A stretch of DNA of 59,802 nucleotides from Candidatus Helarchaeota archaeon (GCA_019058315.1 JAHPZH010000009.1:140505-200306), one strand, 5' to 3'; numbered from the stretch's first letter, positions 8,588-17,533 are shown. Notes: generated by a model not told the origin, from the letters alone. Numbers and translations are program-made.

Positions 8588-9034
8588 ATGAGTCAGACGG
8601 CTGAAAGCCGATTTTTTAAAGAAATGGCAGGTTTATTAAACGCTAAAGTAAAAGTTATTACTTCAGATAAAATCTATGAAGGTACGTTATTAGGATGGGA
8701 TCGGAAAAGTATGAGTGTCTGTTTAGGTTCTGCCGAAGATGATGAAGGGCGTGAATATCCTAAAATAATTATATATGGCAATACGATTTTGGAACTAATC
8801 GAGACAGGTAGGGCTTTTGACTTAAAAGCACTATCAGAAGATCTGGCAAAATTGTTTCCAAAAGGTGAAGTTCAATATAGCCCTGAAGCTCGTGTAATAA
8901 TGGTTCTTAATAAAATCAAAGTAACCGAATTTGGTGTAGAAGGATCCGGTCCTTTAGCTGAAAGAATACGTAATGTTTATGAGAGATTTCTTGAAGAACA
9001 CGAAAGTGAAGTTGAAATAGAAGAAGAAGTATGA
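8588..9034 (+). CDS. Lsm/SmAP3-type Sm-like RNA-binding protein
   Basis: The 148-residue protein begins with an Sm fold: the Sm1 strands (VKVITSDKIYEGTLLGWDRK) and Sm2 strands (KIIIYGNTILEL) fall within residues 20-75. A C-terminal alpha/beta extension of about 70 residues follows, as in archaeal SmAP3, which forms rings whose RNA role is unclear. The tail is strongly acidic. It lies 24 bases after TGT and 16 bases before the thermosome gene, so it is probably co-transcribed with both. Confidence 0.85.
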   Translation: MSQTAESRFFKEMAGLLNAKVKVITSDKIYEGTLLGWDRKSMSVCLGSAEDDEGREYPKIIIYGNTILELIETGRAFDLKALSEDLAKLFPKGEVQYSPEARVIMVLNKIKVTEFGVEGSGPLAERIRNVYERFLEEHESEVEIEEEV

Positions 9035-9050
9035 AATCATAAAGGAATTT

Positions 9051-10733
9051 ATGATGTCTAGACTAACCGGTAAACCTGTCCTCATCTTAAAAGAAGGAAG
9101 CAAGAGAATTTCAGAACAGGATGCACTTAGGGTAAATATTTCTGCTGCCAGAACACTGGCTAATGCAGTTAAAAGTACTTTGGGGCCTAAAGGAATGGAT
9201 AAAATGTTAGTTGATAGACTTGGTGGAATTATTATTACAAATGACGGAGCTACGATATTAGAAGAAATGGATGTTCAACATCCTGCAGCAAAAATGATGG
9301 TAGAAATAGCAAGAGCTCAAGATGACGAGGTAGGGGATGGGACAACAACAGCTGTAATTATTGCCGGAGAACTTCTTCGACGTGCTGAATTCTTATTAGA
9401 TTTAAAATTACATCCTACAACAATAATTAGAGGATTTAAAAAAGGGCTGGAAAAAGTAAAAGAAATTCTTGAATCTCTCTCAATTAATGTCGATATTGAT
9501 AAAGATACACAAATTTTAAAACAAGCTGCCATGACATCCTTAAATAGCAAATCTATCTCTGGAGTTAAAGAATTATTTGCTGATATTTGTTTCAATGCGG
9601 CAAATCAAGTAAAAGAATTACGATCTAATAAGAATTTTGTAGATATAGAAAGAATTCAAATCATAAAAAGACAAGGAAAAAGCTTATCGGATTCAAAATT
9701 AATAGATGGAATTATTATTGAGGATCAAATTGTCCATCCTTTAATGCCTAAAAAGATTGAAGACGCTAGAATATGTATACTAGACTTACCTCTTGAACTT
9801 GAAAAAACAAAATTTGACGCCGAATTAAGATTCACTGACCCATTAGAAATGAAAAAATATCATATCGAAGAAGAAGAGATATTGAAACACTATGTTCAAA
9901 AAATTAAAGAATCAAATGCAAACGTTGTTTTTTCAAAAAAAGGTATTAATGATATTTCTCAACATTATTTGGTATCAAATAATATAATTGGTATTAGGCG
10001 AATCAAAAAGAAAGCAATGGAAAAATTAGCGAAGGCAACTGGTGCTAGAATAGTCTCAAATATTGAAGATCTAACTGAAGATGATATTGGACAGGCTAGG
10101 ATAGTTGAAGAGCAATTAATCGGAAATAAAAAGATAATCTTTATTAAAGGTTGTAAAAATCCAAAAGCTGTTTCTATCCTCTTAAGAGGGGGTGTCGATA
10201 ATCTTCTAGACGAAGCCGAAAGAGCTCTAAATGATGCTCTTTGTGTTGTTAGGGATATTTTATTTGAAAATAAAATAGTAATTGGTGGAGGAGCAATAGA
10301 AGTAGAGATTGCAAAATTGCTTAGAGAATTTGCTTCTTCAATAGGAGATAAAGAACAATTGACTATAGAAATTCTAGCTGACAGTATAGAAATGATTCCA
10401 AAAATATTAGCACAAAATGCCGGTTTTGATCCTATTGATAAAATTTTACAACTTAGGTCAATCCATAGCCAAGAAAATAATAAATATTATGGAATTAATG
10501 TTTTTAATGGTAAAATTGAAGATATGAAAGAAAATGGAGTTATTGAACCATATTCTGTTAAAATGCAAGAAATAAAATCTGCCGTTGAAGCAGCTTCAAT
10601 GATTCTAAGAATTGATGATGTAGTGGCTGCTAAATTAATTTCCCCAGAAGCTAAGGCAGGAATGCCAACGGGACCATTATCTGGAATGGGTGGAATGCCA
10701 CCTGGAATGGGCGGAATGCCGCCAGGTATTTAA
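9051..10733 (+). CDS. Thermosome subunit (group II chaperonin)
   Basis: This 560-residue CCT/thermosome-family subunit is an ATP-dependent folding chaperonin. The N-terminal segment NAVKSTLGPKGMDKML, the catalytic VGDGTTTAVIIAGELL and the GGGAIEVEIAKLL motif near residue 405 are all present. The C-terminus has the GGM-rich tail (GMGGMPPGMGGMPPGI) that projects into the folding cavity. Two consecutive ATG codons (9051, 9054) are both possible starts. It is third in the TGT-Lsm-thermosome run, and its stop lies 21 bases before the tRNA gene. Confidence 0.97.
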   Translation: MMSRLTGKPVLILKEGSKRISEQDALRVNISAARTLANAVKSTLGPKGMDKMLVDRLGGIIITNDGATILEEMDVQHPAAKMMVEIARAQDDEVGDGTTTAVIIAGELLRRAEFLLDLKLHPTTIIRGFKKGLEKVKEILESLSINVDIDKDTQILKQAAMTSLNSKSISGVKELFADICFNAANQVKELRSNKNFVDIERIQIIKRQGKSLSDSKLIDGIIIEDQIVHPLMPKKIEDARICILDLPLELEKTKFDAELRFTDPLEMKKYHIEEEEILKHYVQKIKESNANVVFSKKGINDISQHYLVSNNIIGIRRIKKKAMEKLAKATGARIVSNIEDLTEDDIGQARIVEEQLIGNKKIIFIKGCKNPKAVSILLRGGVDNLLDEAERALNDALCVVRDILFENKIVIGGGAIEVEIAKLLREFASSIGDKEQLTIEILADSIEMIPKILAQNAGFDPIDKILQLRSIHSQENNKYYGINVFNGKIEDMKENGVIEPYSVKMQEIKSAVEAASMILRIDDVVAAKLISPEAKAGMPTGPLSGMGGMPPGMGGMPPGI

Positions 10734-10769
10734 AAAAATTCTTTATATAGAATAGCTCCGGTAGTGTAG

Positions 10770-10799
10770 ACGCAAATTAACGAAAATCTTGCGACAAAA
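10770..10799 (+). other. tRNA-Glu intron 1 (D loop, 30 nt)
   Basis: The intron hairpin is CGCAA (10771-10775) with TTGCG (10789-10793). A 3-nt bulge AGA (10768-10770) separates it from a short helix TGT (10765-10767) with ACA (10794-10796). The second bulge is A-rich, then CCGG pairs with CCGG outside. Cuts after 10769 and 10799 give the standard A14-G15-T16 junction. Confidence 0.82.
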
Positions 10800-10824
10800 T
10801 CCGGTCAAGCATAAAGGGCTCTCG

Positions 10825-10852
10825 TTTATACGTAATTTTACTATAAAAAGAA
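10825..10852 (+). other. tRNA-Glu intron 2 (anticodon loop, 28 nt)
   Basis: The inner helix is TTTATA (10825-10830) with TATAAA (10842-10847), and anticodon-loop bases TCT can pair with AGA near the intron 3' end. The cut after G37 (10824) and before A38 (10853) is the canonical archaeal site. The helix-bulge geometry is relaxed, but the exon boundary is fixed by the anticodon stem. Confidence 0.85.
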
Positions 10853-10860
10853 ACCCTTCG

Positions 10861-10885
10861 GCTGCTAATTTATTAGCAGGAGGAA
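10861..10885 (+). other. tRNA-Glu intron 3 (variable loop, 25 nt)
   Basis: The inner helix is CTGCTAA (10862-10868) with TTAGCAG (10873-10879), with loop TTTA. Bulge CGG (10859-10861) is followed by a 4-bp helix CCTT (10855-10858) with GAGG (10880-10883), then bulge AAA (10884-10886). This is a textbook BHB. Cuts after the second base of each bulge leave a 4-nt variable loop, CGAC. Confidence 0.85.
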
Positions 10886-10915
10886 ACCCGGGTCCGAATC
10901 CCGGCCGGAGCACCA

Positions 10916-11286
10916 ATTTTTAATTTCTAATGATTTTATTTCTTGATTTATGATCAAATCTAATTTGGTATTATTGAAAAACTATATTTAGTTAAGGCGC
11001 GTATTGGAAAATAGAGTTAAAAAATTTTATGATTATACTAAAATGAAATTTAGCTTTAATTTGATAATATTTATAAATTATTTTTAGTTCTACTACAAAA
11101 GAAAAATAGAAAATGTTATTAGAGGAAATACGATTTTTAATGAATATTATTTCTAATAATTCAATTTACTCAAATATAAAGAGATGATGCTCAAATTAAA
11201 TTAATTTGTGCTAATATTTTTTGATAATGTCTTATCTGAATTATTGAGAGTTAAAAATTTTTTCCCATATAAGAGGATATGCTAAA
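10916..11286. other. Intergenic region before RNA polymerase operon
   Basis: These 371 AT-rich bases separate the tRNA from the A' gene and should contain the RNA polymerase operon promoter. A GAGGAT ribosome binding site (about 11272-11277) precedes the A' start. No ORF, RNA gene or repeat is apparent. Confidence 0.5.
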
Positions 11287-14106
11287 ATGTCCCAACATAA
11301 TTTGAAACAAATTGATAAGATTGTTTTTGGAATTTTAGTTCCCGATAATATTCGAAAGATGAGTGTAACCAGAATTATGACTGCTGACACTTATGATGAA
11401 GACGGGTTACCAATAGATTCTGGTCTAATGGACGGAAGGCTTGGAACGGTCGAGCCTGGACAAAGATGTAAGACTTGTGGCAATAGAGTTGGAGAATGCC
11501 CTGGCCATTTCGGGCATATTGAATTATCGCGTCCTATAATCCATGTAGGATTTGCTCCTTATATACAAAAAATTTTAAGAGCAATTTGTAGAAAATGTAG
11601 CCGAATCGTCCTAACAGAAGAAGAACTGATAGAAATTAGAACTGATGAAGAAGGAGAATATGACGAAGATATAGATTTTCAAGATAGACTGGCTTTTACT
11701 GACACAATTTTAAAAAGAGCATACAAAGTTACCACCTGTCCTTATTGTGGAGATAAGGAACTAAAAATCGTTTTAGAAAAACCAACAACTTTTTATGAAA
11801 AAACTGAGGCAGGTTTTTCTAGATTAAATCCCAGTGATATTAGAGATAGATTCGAACGCATTTCGGATGAAGATTGTATGCGTCTAGGTCTAAATCCAGA
11901 GTATGCAAGACCAGAATGGATGATTTTAACCGTTTTACCAGTTCCTCCTGTATGTGTTAGACCTTCAATTACTCTAGAATCGGGTGTCCGATCAGAAGAT
12001 GATATGACTCATAAATTGGTGGATATTATTCGAATTAATCAACGGCTTAAAGAAAATATTGAAGCTGGTGCACCACAATTAATTGTTGAAGATCTTTGGG
12101 AACTTTTACAATACCATGTAACTACTTATTTTAATAATGAAGTGTCAGGTATACCTCCTGCACGTCATCGTTCTGGAAGAGCTTTACGTACTTTATCTCA
12201 GAGATTAAAAGGAAAAGAAGGACGGTTTAGGAGTAATTTATCAGGAAAGAGAGTGGATTTTTCTGCAAGAACTGTGATAAGTCCAGATCCTAATTTAAGT
12301 ATTAATGAAGTTGGTGTTCCAAGGGAAGGAGTGGCTGAAATTCTTACAATTCCGGAACGTGTAACAGAATGGAATATAGATGAAATGAAAAATTTAGTAA
12401 TTAGAGGGCCAGAAAAACATCCTGGGGCAAATTATGTAATTCGAGGTGATGGTAGAAGAATAGATTTACGTTTTGTAAAAAATAAAGAAGCTGTTGCAGA
12501 TACACTCGAACCCGGATTTATTATCGAACGCCACTTAAGGGATGGTGATGTCGTATTATTTAATCGGCAACCCTCTTTGCATAGATTATCTATAATGGCA
12601 CATGAAGTTATTGTGATGCCATATAAAACTTTCAGATTAAGTTTATGTGTATGTCCTCCTTATAATGCAGATTTCGATGGGGATGAAATGAATCTGCATG
12701 TTCCTAGAAATGAAGAAGCCCGTGCTGAAGCAAGAAATCTGATGTTAGTTCAAGAACAAATTTTATCTCCAAGATATGGGGGGCCTATTATTGGTGGAAT
12801 TCAAGATTATATTTCTGCTGCATTCTTATTAACTAGAAAAAATGTATTTTTAGATAAGAAACAAGCTTGTCAATTACTAATGGCTGCGGGATACCAAGAG
12901 AGGGAAGGTAAAAAAATTAGATATGAATTACCTGATCCAGTAATTATTAAACCAGTTCCAAGATGGACTGGAAAGCAAATATTTAGTGTAATTATGCCAG
13001 ATGGTTTAAACTTATCATTAAAATCTAAAATATGTCGTAAATGTGGAAATTGTGAAAAAGGAGAATGCCCTAACGATGCGTATGTATTAGTTAGAAATGG
13101 ACAACTTTTAACTGGCGTTATAGATAAAAAAGCGTTTGGAGCAGGTCAACCTGACAGTTTACTTCATAGAATTGTAAAAGATTATAATAATAAAAGAGCT
13201 AGAATATTTTTAGACTCAGAAGCTTCCATGTTAATTGAATTAATAACTAATAGAGGTTTCTCTGTAGGAATTGATGATATAGATATTCAAGAAGAGGCAC
13301 GTAATAGAATAACTGAAATATTATCTAAAGCGAATAAAGATGTTAACAATTTTGTTGAAATTTATAGAAATGGTGAATTACAAAGATTACCAGGAAGATC
13401 ATTAAAAGAAACACTCGAAATGCGAATAATGAGTGTTTTATCGGAAGCAAGAGATAAAGCAGGGGAAATTGCAGGTCAATATCTTGGAATTAATAAACCA
13501 GCTGTAATTATGACAAAAACAGGAGCTAGAGGAAATCCTTTAAATCTAGCTCAAATGGCAGCTTGTGTAGGTCAACAATCCGTTAGAGGTGAACGTATAG
13601 TTCGAGGTTACCGTAAAAGGACTTTGCCTCATTTTAATAAAAATGATCTAGGGGCGAAATCAAGAGGTTTTGTCAGTTCATCTTATCGTAGAGGTCTTAA
13701 TCCAATAGAATTTTTCTTTCATGCAATGGGAGGGAGAGAAGGACTAGTAGATACAGCTGTTAGAACAAGTACAAGTGGATATATGCAAAGGAGATTAATA
13801 AATGCACTACAAGATATAAAAGTTGAATATGATGGTACTGTTCGAAATGCAGTGGGAGAATTAATTCAATTCCGCTATGGGGATGACGATATAGACCCTG
13901 CTAAAAGTGACCATGGAAAGGCTGTTAATATTAATGCCATTGTTGAAAAAATACTAAGTCAACTTGATGAATATGAAATACCATCTGAAGAGGTTATCAA
14001 ATTCAAATTACATAAGGCCTATGATCAAGGGCTAATTTCTAAGTCGATTTTAAAAGAATTAGAAGCAAAATTATTGAAATTAAAAGCTAAAGAAACTCAA
14101 AATTAA
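11287..14106 (+). CDS. rpo1N: DNA-directed RNA polymerase subunit A' (Rpo1N)
   Basis: The 939-residue protein is the N-terminal two thirds of the largest RNA polymerase subunit. The zinc motif CKTCGNRVGECPGHFGH is near residue 60. RSNLSGKRVDFSARTVISPD is the lid/switch region, and the active-site magnesium motif NADFDGDEMN lies near residue 460. Towards the C-terminus the AGARGNPLNLAQMAACVGQQ bridge-adjacent segment is present. It is followed 18 bases later by A''. Unusually for archaea, rpoH and rpoB are not directly upstream; the tRNA and chaperonin run occupy that place. Confidence 0.98.
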   Translation: MSQHNLKQIDKIVFGILVPDNIRKMSVTRIMTADTYDEDGLPIDSGLMDGRLGTVEPGQRCKTCGNRVGECPGHFGHIELSRPIIHVGFAPYIQKILRAICRKCSRIVLTEEELIEIRTDEEGEYDEDIDFQDRLAFTDTILKRAYKVTTCPYCGDKELKIVLEKPTTFYEKTEAGFSRLNPSDIRDRFERISDEDCMRLGLNPEYARPEWMILTVLPVPPVCVRPSITLESGVRSEDDMTHKLVDIIRINQRLKENIEAGAPQLIVEDLWELLQYHVTTYFNNEVSGIPPARHRSGRALRTLSQRLKGKEGRFRSNLSGKRVDFSARTVISPDPNLSINEVGVPREGVAEILTIPERVTEWNIDEMKNLVIRGPEKHPGANYVIRGDGRRIDLRFVKNKEAVADTLEPGFIIERHLRDGDVVLFNRQPSLHRLSIMAHEVIVMPYKTFRLSLCVCPPYNADFDGDEMNLHVPRNEEARAEARNLMLVQEQILSPRYGGPIIGGIQDYISAAFLLTRKNVFLDKKQACQLLMAAGYQEREGKKIRYELPDPVIIKPVPRWTGKQIFSVIMPDGLNLSLKSKICRKCGNCEKGECPNDAYVLVRNGQLLTGVIDKKAFGAGQPDSLLHRIVKDYNNKRARIFLDSEASMLIELITNRGFSVGIDDIDIQEEARNRITEILSKANKDVNNFVEIYRNGELQRLPGRSLKETLEMRIMSVLSEARDKAGEIAGQYLGINKPAVIMTKTGARGNPLNLAQMAACVGQQSVRGERIVRGYRKRTLPHFNKNDLGAKSRGFVSSSYRRGLNPIEFFFHAMGGREGLVDTAVRTSTSGYMQRRLINALQDIKVEYDGTVRNAVGELIQFRYGDDDIDPAKSDHGKAVNINAIVEKILSQLDEYEIPSEEVIKFKLHKAYDQGLISKSILKELEAKLLKLKAKETQN

Positions 14107-14124
14107 TTTTTGTGAGAAATTTAT

Positions 14125-15477
14125 ATGGTAAAATCAAAAAAAGGTAAAAAAACCAAAAAAACCACAAAAAAGACCAAAGAAACCATAGAAAAAGAGACTA
14201 TAGAAGAAATGGAAAAGTGTAAAGAGTGTGATAGTGAATTTAAAAGTTCAGAATTAGTCGATGGTTATTGTAAAGAGTGTCAGACTAAATTAGAATCAAT
14301 AGAGACAATTGAAAAAGAAGTTTCCTGTTCAGAATGTGGAAAAACATTTAATGAAAATGAGTTAAAAAATGGGCTATGTAAAGATTGTCAGGAAAAAATA
14401 CGAGTAGAAGATATTGAAAAGGATTTAGAAAGGGATATTATTGATACTATAATTGAAGAAACAGTTAAATCTTATGAAAAAGCAAAGATAGAACCTGGTG
14501 AGGCAGTTGGAATAGTCGCAGCTCAATCAATTGGAGAACCAGGAACACAAATGACTTTAAAAACCTTTCATTATGCGGGAGCTGCAGAATTTAATGTAAC
14601 TTTAGGATTACCTCGTCTCATTGAAATTGTTGATGCACGTCGAAATCCCTCAACTCCAATGATGGTAGTTTATTTAGATGAAAAAAGTAGATATGATAAA
14701 GAAAAGGCTAAAGAAATTGCTCAAAATATTGAATTAACTAGAATTGAAAGTATTGCTACTGCTATTGAGATTGATTTAGCAACTATGCAGATTATTATTA
14801 AAGTTGATGAAGAATTTATAAAAGGAAAAAATCTAACAATTGAAGATATTATAAATAAATTAACTAAATTTAAGAAAGGAGAAATAACTTCAAAAGGGAA
14901 TATTATTTTCTTAAAACCAAAGACTGATCAATTAGATAAAATCCAAAAACTCATTGAGAAGGTCCGTGATTATCCAATCAAAGGTCTAAAAGACGTAAAA
15001 AGAGTTATTATTCGTAAAGATCAAGAACTAGGAGAATTTATTATTTACACTGACGGAACAAACCTTCAAAATGCGCTTCAGGTATCGGGTATAGATTGTG
15101 TTAGGACCCGAAGTAACCACGTTAGAGAAATAGCTCAAACATTAGGTGTTGAAGCATGTCGTGAAGCAATTATAAGAGAAGGAATGGATCTTCTGGAAGA
15201 ACAAGGATTAGATGTAGATATTAGACATATTATGTTAGTTGCAGATTTAATGACACATAGTGGTTCAATTCGTCAAATCGGACGGCATGGAATTAGTGGA
15301 AAAAAATCATCAGTTCTAGCAAAAGCATCATTTGAAGTAACGGTTAAACATTTATTAGAAGCATCTATCAAGGGAGCAGAAGATCCTTTGAATGGTATCA
15401 CTGAAAATGTAATAGTAGGACAAATTATTCCATTAGGAACTGGGAGTATAGACTTATTAATAGGTAGAAAAAAGTAA
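14125..15477 (+). CDS. rpo1C: DNA-directed RNA polymerase subunit A'' (Rpo1C) with extra N-terminal zinc-finger pair
   Basis: The conserved subunit (from about residue 100; EPGEAVGIVAAQSIGEPGTQ and the trigger-loop-adjacent TLKTFHYAGA) is complete to the C-terminus. Ahead of it lies an extra domain of about 95 residues: a lysine/threonine-rich stretch (1-30), then two copies of CxxC-x13-CxxC (Cys32, 35, 49, 52 and Cys68, 71, 85, 88) exactly 36 residues apart. The two copies are similar in sequence, so they arose by duplication. The start at 14125 is the only ATG before the extension. Canonical A'' proteins lack this domain. It might bind nucleic acid or another factor. Confidence 0.95.
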   Translation: MVKSKKGKKTKKTTKKTKETIEKETIEEMEKCKECDSEFKSSELVDGYCKECQTKLESIETIEKEVSCSECGKTFNENELKNGLCKDCQEKIRVEDIEKDLERDIIDTIIEETVKSYEKAKIEPGEAVGIVAAQSIGEPGTQMTLKTFHYAGAAEFNVTLGLPRLIEIVDARRNPSTPMMVVYLDEKSRYDKEKAKEIAQNIELTRIESIATAIEIDLATMQIIIKVDEEFIKGKNLTIEDIINKLTKFKKGEITSKGNIIFLKPKTDQLDKIQKLIEKVRDYPIKGLKDVKRVIIRKDQELGEFIIYTDGTNLQNALQVSGIDCVRTRSNHVREIAQTLGVEACREAIIREGMDLLEEQGLDVDIRHIMLVADLMTHSGSIRQIGRHGISGKKSSVLAKASFEVTVKHLLEASIKGAEDPLNGITENVIVGQIIPLGTGSIDLLIGRKK

Positions 15478-15539
15478 AATGAAAATTAATCATAATGTTT
15501 AAAACCCTTTCTTGATAAATTTGAATTGGAAGTAGAAAA

Positions 15540-15836
15540 TTGATCGATGAAGATACAGCGATTAAAATTGCAATAAAAACTGGAAAAGTTATGATAGGAT
15601 CAAAAAGGTCTAAGACTTCAATAATTACAAATAAAGCCCAATTGGTAATAAAGGCTGCAAATTGTCCCAAAAAAATTTCGGAAGACTTAAAATATTATAC
15701 AAAATTAACAAATATCCCACTCCATACATATAAAGGTTCAAGTATAGACCTAGGATTTATTTGTGGTAAACCATTTATGATCTCAACTATTGCAATAGAA
15801 GATGCTGGAGATTCTGAAATTTTAAAGCTTTCATAA
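15540..15836 (+). CDS. rpl30e: Ribosomal protein L30e
   Basis: The 98-residue protein is an L7Ae/L30e-family RNA-binding protein. IKIAIKTGKVMIGSKRS at the N-terminus and VIKAANCPKKISEDLKYY are diagnostic of L30e. It starts at TTG (15540) after a GGAAGT site. Its place between rpo1C and nusA is the standard archaeal order and supports co-transcription. Confidence 0.93.
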   Translation: MIDEDTAIKIAIKTGKVMIGSKRSKTSIITNKAQLVIKAANCPKKISEDLKYYTKLTNIPLHTYKGSSIDLGFICGKPFMISTIAIEDAGDSEILKLS

Positions 15837-15903
15837 TTCAAATTTAGCTTATTAAAACAATTAAAAAGAAAAATAAACTGATAATACGGAACGAGGAAAT
15901 TTA

Positions 15904-16344
15904 ATGTCACCAGGAATTAAACTAGGAGATACAGAAATTCGATTTATCTCATTATTTGAGAGTATAACTGGCGCAGTTGCAAGGGATTGTATATTGGATG
16001 ATACTGAAGAAAGAATAATTTTTGTAGTGAAACCTGGTAATATTGGACTTGCTATAGGAAAGAGTGGGATTAATATTCGAAGGGTTCGGGAATTTTTAAA
16101 TAAGAAAGCTATAGATGTAGTTGAATATGCCGAAAAGCCAGAAGCTTTTATTACTAATACCCTTAGTCCAGCAAAAATAAAGACAATTACCATAACTGAA
16201 AGAAGAGATGGACGAAAAATTGCTTTAGTTACTGTTGATACCAAAGATAGAGGGATTGCAATAGGAAAAAATGGAAGGAATGTGGCTAGAGCAAAATTAT
16301 TAGCTAAACGCCACTTTGATATTGATGATGTAATAATCAGTTAA
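15904..16344 (+). CDS. nusA: NusA-like KH-domain transcription factor
   Basis: This encodes a 146-residue archaeal NusA made of two KH domains without the bacterial S1 and N-terminal domains. The GxxG loops read AIGKSGINIRR (about residues 55-65) and AIGKNGRNVARA (about 120-131). It begins at ATG after a GAGGAAA site, 67 bases behind L30e. In many archaea rps12, rps7 and elongation factor genes follow. Here the conserved run ends with nusA. Confidence 0.93.
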   Translation: MSPGIKLGDTEIRFISLFESITGAVARDCILDDTEERIIFVVKPGNIGLAIGKSGINIRRVREFLNKKAIDVVEYAEKPEAFITNTLSPAKIKTITITERRDGRKIALVTVDTKDRGIAIGKNGRNVARAKLLAKRHFDIDDVIIS

Positions 16345-16645
16345 TCTTATTTGGTCGAAATTTAATAAAAAAAACGAAATTCTGTTTCTAAAATTAAAAT
16401 ATTTTTTTAAATCTCACCATTATCAACTTTAATTATGACAAAAAACCTCATTTTAAAATTAAACACATAAAGGATTTATATTGGTATTTCGCAATAACTT
16501 ATTAGATTTGTTGGTTAAATTTCAAGAATTAAATTTAATAATTATGATCTAGAAATTGAATCATAACAGTCTAAAAAAAGTTTATAATCACTTATGTAAA
16601 ATAATATATTCTTGTGGTCATCAATTAATTTGGATATGATTTATA
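16345..16645. other. Intergenic region after nusA
   Basis: About 300 AT-rich bases with no ORF or repeat that I can see. They separate nusA from the proline-rich protein gene, which probably has its own promoter here. Confidence 0.45.
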
Positions 16646-17323
16646 TTGGAAGATAAAGAACAGATTTTGAGTCGAGTCGTAGGATTTCTCTATGACGCAT
16701 TGGACAATTTTAAATCGACTATGGATGATGTAAGTGGTTCTTTAAATACTCTAATGAGTTCATTAACAAAAGTTGAGAAGGATTTACAAGTTTTGGGTGT
16801 TCAACCTAAACATACTACTCCTATGTCTTCAAGTCAAATAGCTGAACGTATCAAAGCTGGCAGTACTACGTCATCGAGAGAGAGATTGATAGGACTATTA
16901 ACAGGAAGACCATTAAGTACTGCTGCTGCAAGTGCTGGAACTCCTTTAACGCCGACAAAGACTCCTACTAGACCGGCACCTGCCGTTTCTGTTTCAAAAC
17001 CAATTTCTACTGCTGGACCCCCAAAACAGATGGTAGGCCCTCCTAGAAAAATGGCAAGTCCTCCCAAACCAATGCAACTACCTCCCAAACCAATGGCTCC
17101 AATTAAAACCGCAGCTCCTCCCGTGATGAGACCTCCAACTGTAGCAAAACCTCCAACAACTGTAGCAACACCACCAATTATGAAACCCCCCACTCCTCCT
17201 ATGGCAACAGCAAGTCCAACTCCAACAAATGCCTCTGCTAAACCGGGAGGATCAATAATTGGTCTACGGGATGAAATGCTTAAAGAATTAAAAAGATTGA
17301 AGAGTATAATGAAGGGCGGTTAA
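16646..17323 (+). CDS. Proline-rich, largely disordered protein with helical ends
   Basis: The 225-residue protein starts at TTG. Residues 1-50 predict an amphipathic or coiled-coil helix (LYDALDNFKSTMDDVSGSL). Residues 90-205 are low complexity with many PP pairs (PPKQM, PPRKM, PPKPM repeated, PPIMKPP). The last 20 residues form a basic helix (MLKELKRLKSIMK). No enzyme domain is visible. Short PPxPM repeats resemble ligands for profilin, SH3 or GYF-like domains; Asgard archaea encode profilin, so a cytoskeletal adaptor is conceivable but only inferred. It lies 300 bases behind nusA. Confidence 0.7.
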   Translation: MEDKEQILSRVVGFLYDALDNFKSTMDDVSGSLNTLMSSLTKVEKDLQVLGVQPKHTTPMSSSQIAERIKAGSTTSSRERLIGLLTGRPLSTAAASAGTPLTPTKTPTRPAPAVSVSKPISTAGPPKQMVGPPRKMASPPKPMQLPPKPMAPIKTAAPPVMRPPTVAKPPTTVATPPIMKPPTPPMATASPTPTNASAKPGGSIIGLRDEMLKELKRLKSIMKGG

Positions 17324-17533
17324 TCCCGAGATTTTTATATAATTTTTTTATTCTTTTAGAAGCAATATAAACTTAAACTTATTCTATTTTTCCTTATTAA
17401 AATAAACAGTTACTTAATAATTTTGAGTTTAATCACTCAAACAAATCTATTTTATATTGATTTGTAAAATAAAGAGAGAATATTTGAAATGAATATTGTT
17501 TTTACTAAAATTCAATAAAGTAAAAAAAATTTG

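Larger units (their letters stand above)
10755..10915 (+). tRNA. tRNA-Glu (CTC) with three introns and encoded CCA
   Basis: The four exons are 10755-10769, 10800-10824, 10853-10860 and 10886-10912, followed by encoded CCA (10913-10915). Spliced, they make a 75-nt tRNA: acceptor GCTCCGG with CCGGAGC, D stem GTGT with GCAT, anticodon stem AAGGG with CCCTT, loop CTCTCGA with anticodon CTC, T stem CCGGG with CCCGG and discriminator A. The introns fall after positions 15 (D loop), 37 (canonical) and 45 (variable loop). A TTTTT run directly follows the gene and may terminate it. The anticodon fixes glutamate. Confidence 0.92.

Noticed and set aside
16834..17193. Glycine-rich minus-strand ORF
   Set aside because: It is the complement of the proline-rich codons (CCN to GGN) of the gene at 16646.
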